Below, piece after piece: positions 26,223 through 31,739 of a stretch of DNA of 31,739 bases. The stretch is from a bacterium (lineage in GTDB: Bacteria; Latescibacterota; Latescibacteria; Latescibacterales; Latescibacteraceae), in contig JAJFUH010000005.1 of assembly GCA_021372535.1 (NCBI GenBank), forward strand, positions 1 to 31,739, written 5' to 3'. The notes below the pieces were generated by a model. The model saw nothing but the letters and a program-made list of their open reading frames with translations, was not told the origin of the DNA and ran no database searches. The position numbers and the translations under genes were made by a program. The first letter of the stretch is position 1. Each line of letters begins with the position of its first letter.

Positions 26223-26960
26223 ATGAAATTCGGATTTTATCTATCATTGATGATGTTTCTCTTCGTCTATGGAGCGGCTTTTGCTCAGAAGACCTTCGAG
26301 ACGGACACTTTCACGACATCGGGGGGTGACCTGACCATCACATTCATCGGGCACGGCACACTCATGTTCTCTTTCGGCGGGAAAATCATCCATGTCGATC
26401 CGTGGAGTAAGCTCGCCGATTACTCGAAGCTCCCGAAGGCCGACATAATCCTCGTGACCCACGAGCACGGCGACCACCTCGACCTGTCGGCAATCGCCGC
26501 AGCCAGTAAGGAAAGCACGAAAATCATCTGCACCGAAGCCTGCGCAAAGCAGATCAAGGGCGGTGAAGTCATGAAAAACGGCGATACGAAAACCGTTTCC
26601 GGCCTTAAAATCACCGCCATTCCGGCATACAACATCGTCAACAAGCGTGACAACGGCAGCCCATTCCATCCGAAGGGCGTCGGGAACGGGTACATCGTCA
26701 CGTTCGGCGACAAGCGGGTCTATGTTGCGGCAGATACGGAAAACACGCCGGAAATGAAAGCCCTCAGGAACATCGACATCGCGTTTCTTCCCATGAATCT
26801 CCCCTATACCATGACGCCGGAGATGGTTGCCGACGCCGCCAGGGCGTTCAGGCCGAAAGTCCTCTACCCCTACCACTTCGGGGAAACAGACACGTTAAAA
26901 CTCACGGAACTGCTCAAGGGCGAGAAGGATATTGAGGTACGGATCAGGAACATGCAGTGA
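26223..26960 (+). CDS. Exported metallo-beta-lactamase-fold hydrolase (UlaG-like)
   Basis: A 245-residue protein with a signal peptide (FYLSLMMFLFVYGAAFA, cut near Q22). The metallo-beta-lactamase fold begins LTITFIGHGTLMF (H44), followed by the dimetal motif THEHGDHLD (H80, H82, D84, H85), then VAADTENTPEM with a bridging Asp, and the last ligand in YPYHFGET. The short chain and GHGT/HVDPW start resemble the UlaG/L-ascorbate-6-phosphate lactonase-like and UPF0173 group, which often open lactones or phosphodiesters. A lactonase role on an oxidised sugar made by the nearby flavoprotein is possible but unproven. ATG 26223 has AAGGGGGG upstream; an in-frame upstream extension to 26067 lacks a signal. 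It lies 152 bases after paralog 3. Confidence 0.83.
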   Translation: MKFGFYLSLMMFLFVYGAAFAQKTFETDTFTTSGGDLTITFIGHGTLMFSFGGKIIHVDPWSKLADYSKLPKADIILVTHEHGDHLDLSAIAAASKESTKIICTEACAKQIKGGEVMKNGDTKTVSGLKITAIPAYNIVNKRDNGSPFHPKGVGNGYIVTFGDKRVYVAADTENTPEMKALRNIDIAFLPMNLPYTMTPEMVADAARAFRPKVLYPYHFGETDTLKLTELLKGEKDIEVRIRNMQ

Positions 26961-26995
26961 CCGGCTTTGGCTTTTTCAATACGTGAGAAATACGT

Positions 26996-27016
26996 ACCCT
27001 GAAACAAGTTCAGGGT
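26996..27016. repeat. Short dispersed-type inverted repeat
   Basis: ACCCTGAA (26996-27003) and TTCAGGGT (27009-27016) form a perfect 8-bp stem with a 5-base loop. The unit, with GACG after it, resembles a small palindromic repeat seen in many genomes (CCCTGAACTTGTTTCAGGG type). It sits after the metallo-beta-lactamase-fold gene, with no T-run, so it is not a classic terminator. Confidence 0.5.
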
Positions 27017-27085
27017 GACGGTATTCGCGGTCACACTAAACATTTTCAGTATTTGTAAATTAATAGTGATGATGCAGGATATTTT

Positions 27086-29386
27086 GTGAAAACACTGAAA
27101 TGGATTGTTTTTATCGGGATTCTGTGCTGCAGCGGCAACTGCGGCTTTTTTGGTGAAAAGCAGGGTCTTGAAATCACCCGAAACAACGCCTCGAAATACC
27201 GTATAATCATCGCCGATGGCGCATCGCCCTCGACGGTGCACGGGGCGCTCGAGCTCCAGATGTTTCTCTTTCGCATGACCGACGCGGTCATTCCGATTTA
27301 TTCCGACCGGTTACCGCTGACCTCCCGCGAAATCATGCTCGGCGACAACGCTCATCTCAGGGCGCTCGATCTCACTGTCGACTTTGCGAAATTAGGCGAC
27401 GAGGGATATGTCATCAGAACTGCCGGGAGACATCTCATCATCGCCGGCGGCGCACAGCGGGGAACCATGTACGGTGTGTATGGGCTTCTGGAAGATCACC
27501 TCGGATGCCGCTGGTTTACCGCCGAAGTGAGCCGTATTCCCCGGTCCGAGCGGCTCGTTGTTCCGGCGCTCGACGAGACGGTTGTTCCACCGCTCGAATA
27601 CCGTGAACCTTATGTGTGGGAGGCGTTCGACGGCAACTGGGCGGCGCGGAACCGCATGAACCGCAATAGCAAGGACGGCGGCCTCGAAGCCCGTCACGGC
27701 GGCAGGATCGAGTGGGTTCCCGGGATGTTCGTTCATACCTTCGAAACTCTTGTCCCCCACGCGAAGTATTTCCGGGAACACCCGGAATATTACTCGCTCG
27801 TCAAAGGCAGACGGCTCGGAAGCCACAGCCAGCTTTGCTGTACCAACGACGATGTTGTAAAAATCGTTACTGAGGAGGTGCTCGAGGCTTTCCGCGAAAA
27901 TCCTCAGGCTCATGTCCTGTCCATTTCCCAGAACGACTGGGACAACCACTGCGAATGCAGAAAATGCCGCGCCCTCGCCGAGAGCGAAGGTTCGGATATC
28001 GCCCCCGTCCTCCTCATGGTGAACCGCGTCGCCGAAGCGGTCGAAAAGGAATTCCCGGACAAAGTGATCGAGACCCTCGCATACCAGTGGACCCGCAAAC
28101 CGCCGAAAACCATCCGTCCCCGCCATAATGTGGTCATCAGGCTCTGCACCATCGAATGCTGTTTCTCCCATCCCCTCGAAACGTGCTCCAGCCAGGAGAA
28201 CAGGGATTTTGTCAGCGATCTCAGGGCATGGTCGCAGGTTACCGACCGTATCTGGATATGGGACTATGTCACCTCGTTCAGGCACTACTTTACTCCGTAT
28301 CCTAATCTCCGCGTGCGGGACGACAACATTCGCCTTTTTGTCAGGAACGATGTCAAGGCGGTGTTCGAGCAGGATGTGTACACCACACCGAACGGCGAGT
28401 TCTCCGGGCTGAGCGGATACCTCAACGCCAAGCTCCTGTGGAATCCTTCTTACGACGAGAATACGGCGATCGATGAATTTCTCGAGGGTGTCTACGGCCG
28501 TGCGGCGGCGCCCATCCGCGCATACATCGACATGATCCACGACAAGGTCGAATATGATAACATCCATATGGGAATCTGGCAGGGGCCCGACGCCGACTAC
28601 CTGACCGACGATATCCTTGCACGGGCGGATTCGCTCTGGGAACAGGCTGAAGCGGCAGTCGCGGACTGCCCCGAAGTGCTCGAACGGGTAAAGACTGCCC
28701 GGCTGAGCGTGGATTACGCCATCATATCCCGTGACAGAACCCGCGGCGATGCCCTTATCGTCGACCAGAAGGAACTCAGGCTCACCGTCAATCCGGCGTT
28801 CACCGACCGTGTCGGCCGTTTCTGCAGCACCGCACAGCGGGCGGGCGTGCTCAGGCTCAGGGAATATGGTTATACGGTGGATGAATACCGTGCCGATCTG
28901 GACAGTCTGGTAAAACCACGGTCGCTGACCCTGACAAATCCTGTTATGGTTAAAAATCTCCTGCCCGGTCTCATCCGCCGTCTGTACCGGGGACCATGGG
29001 AAGGAATCCCGCGGTTCGGATCGCTCAGGCATGACAGCATCGGGACGGTCGACCGGTTTCAGCTCCCGGAACACGGGGAAGAAGAATCGTTCGGTCTGAT
29101 ATTCGAGGGATTTATTTCTGTGCCGAGGGATGGTGTTTACACCTTTTACACCCGTTCAGCCGACGGCTCGAAACTGGTTATCGGCCCGACTACGGTGGTG
29201 GACAACGGCGGAAACCATGCTGTTCTCGAACGTATGGGATTTATCGCGCTGAAAGCGGGTATGCACCCTGTAAAGTTATCGTATTTTACGAGAGGGAAGA
29301 TAACCGCGCTCTACGTATTCTATCGCGGCCCGGGCATCGAAAAACAGCATATCCCCGAATCGGCGCTTTTTCACGCGAAACAATGA
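27086..29386 (+). CDS. Exported DUF4838-PA14 protein (paralog A)
   Basis: A 766-residue exported protein. The N-terminus WIVFIGILCCSGNCGFF is a signal, possibly lipoprotein-like though SGNC is a poor lipobox. Residues 35-170 resemble the N-terminal domain of GH67/GH20-type glycosidases (GYVIRTAGRHLIIAGG, MYGVYGLLEDHLGCRWF). DUF4838 spans about 215-550, a probable TIM-barrel, with SQNDWDNHCECRKC (C289, C291, C294) and CTIECCFSHP (E358, an acid that could be catalytic). PA14 occupies about 631-763 (VPRDGVYTFYTRSADGSKLVIG), a carbohydrate-binding domain. It is likely a cell-surface glycoside-degrading enzyme; activity is unproven. Start is GTG with AGGA 6 bases upstream. Paralog B follows 27 bases later. 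Confidence 0.82.
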   Translation: MKTLKWIVFIGILCCSGNCGFFGEKQGLEITRNNASKYRIIIADGASPSTVHGALELQMFLFRMTDAVIPIYSDRLPLTSREIMLGDNAHLRALDLTVDFAKLGDEGYVIRTAGRHLIIAGGAQRGTMYGVYGLLEDHLGCRWFTAEVSRIPRSERLVVPALDETVVPPLEYREPYVWEAFDGNWAARNRMNRNSKDGGLEARHGGRIEWVPGMFVHTFETLVPHAKYFREHPEYYSLVKGRRLGSHSQLCCTNDDVVKIVTEEVLEAFRENPQAHVLSISQNDWDNHCECRKCRALAESEGSDIAPVLLMVNRVAEAVEKEFPDKVIETLAYQWTRKPPKTIRPRHNVVIRLCTIECCFSHPLETCSSQENRDFVSDLRAWSQVTDRIWIWDYVTSFRHYFTPYPNLRVRDDNIRLFVRNDVKAVFEQDVYTTPNGEFSGLSGYLNAKLLWNPSYDENTAIDEFLEGVYGRAAAPIRAYIDMIHDKVEYDNIHMGIWQGPDADYLTDDILARADSLWEQAEAAVADCPEVLERVKTARLSVDYAIISRDRTRGDALIVDQKELRLTVNPAFTDRVGRFCSTAQRAGVLRLREYGYTVDEYRADLDSLVKPRSLTLTNPVMVKNLLPGLIRRLYRGPWEGIPRFGSLRHDSIGTVDRFQLPEHGEEESFGLIFEGFISVPRDGVYTFYTRSADGSKLVIGPTTVVDNGGNHAVLERMGFIALKAGMHPVKLSYFTRGKITALYVFYRGPGIEKQHIPESALFHAKQ

Positions 29387-29413
29387 ATACCACCATCCAT
29401 ATGGAGGTGTCTC

Positions 29414-31702
29414 ATGAAGAGAGTCTCTGCACTGGTCATCGTAATTCTCACCGGTTTTGTTCTGAACGGATGCGGGAGCGGCTCCGGGCTGGAGCTTGCC
29501 CGGAACGGCACGACGAAATACCGTATCGTTACCGCCGCGAAACCGTCATTTTCAACCATAAATGCCGCCGGAGAGCTGAAAAAGTTCATGAAAGAGATGA
29601 CCGGCGCCGACATGCTCATCGTATCGGATCTTGAACCCATGACCGGCCATGAAATTATTCTCGGGAACAGCGACCATCTCAGGCAGCTCGGTGTCGAAAT
29701 CGATTTTGACAAGCTCGGGAAAGAGGGCTATATAATCAGGACTGTCGGAAAGCATCTCGTTATCGCCGGCGGCGAGCTCAGGGGAAACATGTACGGTGTG
29801 TATGGTCTTCTCGAGGATCACCTGGGCTGCAGGTGGTTTACTTCCGAAGTGAGCCGTATCCCTCATTATGACCGTCTCGTACTGCCGATCCTCGATGAAA
29901 CCGTCATTCCGGCGCTCGAATACCGCGAACCGTTCGTGTACGAGGCCCGCGACGGCAACTGGGCAGCCCGCAACCGCATGAACAGGAACTGCAACGGCAC
30001 CCTCGAAGACCGTCACGGCGGTCAGGTTCAATGGGCGCCGGGTATGTTCGTTCACACCTTCAATATCCTCGTTCCCCCGGAGAAATACTTCAAACAGCAT
30101 CCCGAATACTATTCACTCGTCGGCGGGAAACGTACCGCTGATTACAGCCAGCTCTGCTGCACCAACGATGAAGTCGTTGCAATCGTTACGGAAGGCGTTA
30201 TGAAAGCATTCCATGACAACCCGCAGGCCGAGGTACTCTCCGTCTCCCAGAACGACTGCTTCAATTACTGCGAGTGCGAGAAGTGCCAGGCTCTCGCGCG
30301 GCAGGAGGGCTCACAGATAGCTCCCGTGCTTCAGATGGTGAACCGTGTCGCCGAAGAGGTCGAAAAGCGTTACTCCGGCAAGGCAATCGAAACCCTCGCC
30401 TACCAGTGGACCCGCAAGGCGCCGAAAACCATGCGCCCCCGTCCCAATGTGATCGTCAGGCTCTGCACCATCGAATGCTGTTTCTCCCATCCGCTCAAAA
30501 CATGCGACAGCCCGCAGAACAGGGATTTTGCCAACGATCTCCGGGAGTGGTCGAAGATTTGCGACCGCCTCTGGATATGGAATTACTGCACGTCGTTTTC
30601 CCATTACTTTGTCCCGTTTCCCAACCTCAGAGTTCGTAACGACAACATACGGTTTTTCGTCGAGAACAATGTCAAGGGAATTTTCCAGCAGGATGTCTAT
30701 ACGACGCCGCACGGCGAACTGTCGGCCCTGAGCGGATATCTCAACGCCAAGCTCCTCTGGAATCCCTCATACGACGAAAACACCGCCATCAACGAATTCC
30801 TCGATGGCGTGTACAGCGAGGCCGCGAACCCGATCCGTGTCTATATCGATATGCTCCACGACAAAGTCGAGCGCGACAATATCCATGTCGGTATAAGCGA
30901 GGGACCATGGGCGGACTACCTCACCGACGAGATTCTCGCCCGCGCCGATTCGCTCTGGAATGAGGCTGAAGCCGCGGTTTCGGGAAAGCCCGATGTGCTC
31001 AGGCGTGTAAAAATCGACCGTCTCAGCGTGGACTACGCCATTATCGCCCATGAGCAGAACCGCTCGGCATATGTCATCGACCAGGATCGTCTCGCGGTGG
31101 CTGTCAATCCCGCGTTTATGGAGCGCGTCGACCGCTTCTGCCGGACAGCCGACGATGCCGGGGTGATCATGCTCAACGAACCGGGACTGACCACAGCACA
31201 GTTCCGCGCCGGGCTTGAAGCATCGCTCAAACCTCAATCTCTCATCCTGATCAACCCGGTCAAACAGGGCGCGACCGAACCGGGACTGACACGACGGTAC
31301 TACAAGGCGGGCTGGACCGGGGAGCCGGATTTTTCGAAGATGAAAGCCGACCGCATCGATTCAACGTCCGGTTTTGTGCTCCCCGAACATGCGGACTGGG
31401 AGGTATTCGGCGCTGGTTTCGAGGGATTCATCACCGTTCCCCGGGACGGTGTCTATACCTTTCTGTCACGGTCTGATGACGGCTCGAAGCTCTTTATCGG
31501 ATCGACCGAGGTAATCGACAACGGAGGCAGTCATCCGGTGCAGGAACGCTGCGGTTTCGCGGCGCTCAAAGCAGGTACGTATCCCATAAGGGCGACCTAC
31601 TATAATTCCGGGGGCGGCATTGCTTTCGATGTCCTTTACAGAACCCCCGGCGGGAATATCGAGCATATCCCCGAAACGGCGCTCTCGCGAAAAAAATCGT
31701 GA
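29414..31702 (+). CDS. DUF4838-PA14 lipoprotein (paralog B)
   Basis: A 762-residue tandem duplicate of the 27086 gene. It has a good lipobox (LNGC, modified C20), so it is anchored in a membrane. The domain order is the same: GH67/GH20-like N-terminus (MYGVYGLLEDHLGCRWF), DUF4838 with SVSQNDCFNYCECEKC (C286, C288, C291) and CTIECCFSHP (E354), then PA14 (VPRDGVYTFLSRSDDGSKLFIG). Where paralog A has DWDN after the SQN, this copy has DCFN, losing one acid and gaining a cysteine, a possible specificity change. GGAGG precedes the ATG. It is likely in one operon with paralog A. The 37 bases after it contain GGAGG (31708-31712) but no start codon before the window ends. Confidence 0.84.
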   Translation: MKRVSALVIVILTGFVLNGCGSGSGLELARNGTTKYRIVTAAKPSFSTINAAGELKKFMKEMTGADMLIVSDLEPMTGHEIILGNSDHLRQLGVEIDFDKLGKEGYIIRTVGKHLVIAGGELRGNMYGVYGLLEDHLGCRWFTSEVSRIPHYDRLVLPILDETVIPALEYREPFVYEARDGNWAARNRMNRNCNGTLEDRHGGQVQWAPGMFVHTFNILVPPEKYFKQHPEYYSLVGGKRTADYSQLCCTNDEVVAIVTEGVMKAFHDNPQAEVLSVSQNDCFNYCECEKCQALARQEGSQIAPVLQMVNRVAEEVEKRYSGKAIETLAYQWTRKAPKTMRPRPNVIVRLCTIECCFSHPLKTCDSPQNRDFANDLREWSKICDRLWIWNYCTSFSHYFVPFPNLRVRNDNIRFFVENNVKGIFQQDVYTTPHGELSALSGYLNAKLLWNPSYDENTAINEFLDGVYSEAANPIRVYIDMLHDKVERDNIHVGISEGPWADYLTDEILARADSLWNEAEAAVSGKPDVLRRVKIDRLSVDYAIIAHEQNRSAYVIDQDRLAVAVNPAFMERVDRFCRTADDAGVIMLNEPGLTTAQFRAGLEASLKPQSLILINPVKQGATEPGLTRRYYKAGWTGEPDFSKMKADRIDSTSGFVLPEHADWEVFGAGFEGFITVPRDGVYTFLSRSDDGSKLFIGSTEVIDNGGSHPVQERCGFAALKAGTYPIRATYYNSGGGIAFDVLYRTPGGNIEHIPETALSRKKS

Positions 31703-31739
31703 TAGATGGAGGATTATCATCAATCAATTCAAAAATTCA

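Noticed and set aside
27392-29074. 560-codon minus-strand open frame opposite DUF4838 paralog A
   Set aside because: The coding strand is clearly plus; the antisense frame has no ribosome site or domain pattern, and its counterpart opposite paralog B is broken into pieces.
1-31739. CRISPR arrays, tRNA or rRNA genes, transposases
   Set aside because: No regularly spaced repeats, cloverleaf-like segments, rRNA motifs or transposase-like proteins were seen on either strand.

Overview
The window looks like a chromosomal segment from an uncultured Gram-negative bacterium. Supporting signs are a predicted outer-membrane barrel protein, Sec, Tat and lipoprotein export signals, c-type heme motifs, AT-rich spacers between GC-richer genes, and E. 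coli-like -35/-10 boxes. The mix of BlaI/M56 regulation, metallophosphoesterase-PQQ fusions, DUF4838 proteins and heparinase-family lyases recalls FCB-group or Latescibacterota/Planctomycetes-like lineages. That placement is an impression, not a result; no rRNA or tRNA gene was recognised.

Region 1 (1-8081) is regulatory and envelope-related. A minus-strand exported metallophosphoesterase with a C-terminal beta-propeller (259-2442) diverges from a BlaI/MecI-type repressor (2747-3118). Next comes a promoter bracketed by two near-identical palindromes (3284-3360), driving an exported thioredoxin-fold protein (3441-4781). A second BlaI-type repressor (4913-5305) overlaps by one base an M56 (BlaR1-type) membrane metallopeptidase (5305-7926). 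In that protein the usual penicillin-binding sensor is replaced by about five carboxypeptidase-regulatory-like beta-sandwich repeats. A strong terminator follows at 8047-8081.

Region 2 (8082-14000) holds single genes: an exported two-domain cupin, a Tat-exported split-Soret-type diheme cytochrome, a MetA-pathway-type outer-membrane protein, and a minus-strand pair encoding a membrane-anchored family 2 glycosyltransferase followed by a B12-binding radical SAM protein. The 9232-9731 spacer carries two kinds of dispersed repeat.

Region 3 (14423 to the end) is a single-direction locus that looks built for polysaccharide breakdown. It has three large paralogous heparinase II/III-type proteins, a Tat-type FAD-dependent oxidoreductase between the first two, an exported metallo-beta-lactamase-fold hydrolase, and two tandem DUF4838-PA14 (probable lipo)proteins. 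The lyase paralogs have diverged at informative places: the second has Phe where the others have the second His of the NHxHxD motif, and the third has no signal peptide, with an in-frame stop just upstream and a dispersed repeat about 50 bases before its start. A plausible reading is that the lyases and DUF4838 proteins attack a uronic-acid-containing or otherwise acidic glycan outside the cytoplasm while the oxidoreductase and hydrolase act on products. No SusC/SusD pair, sulfatase or sugar transporter is present, so the substrate and uptake route are unknown.
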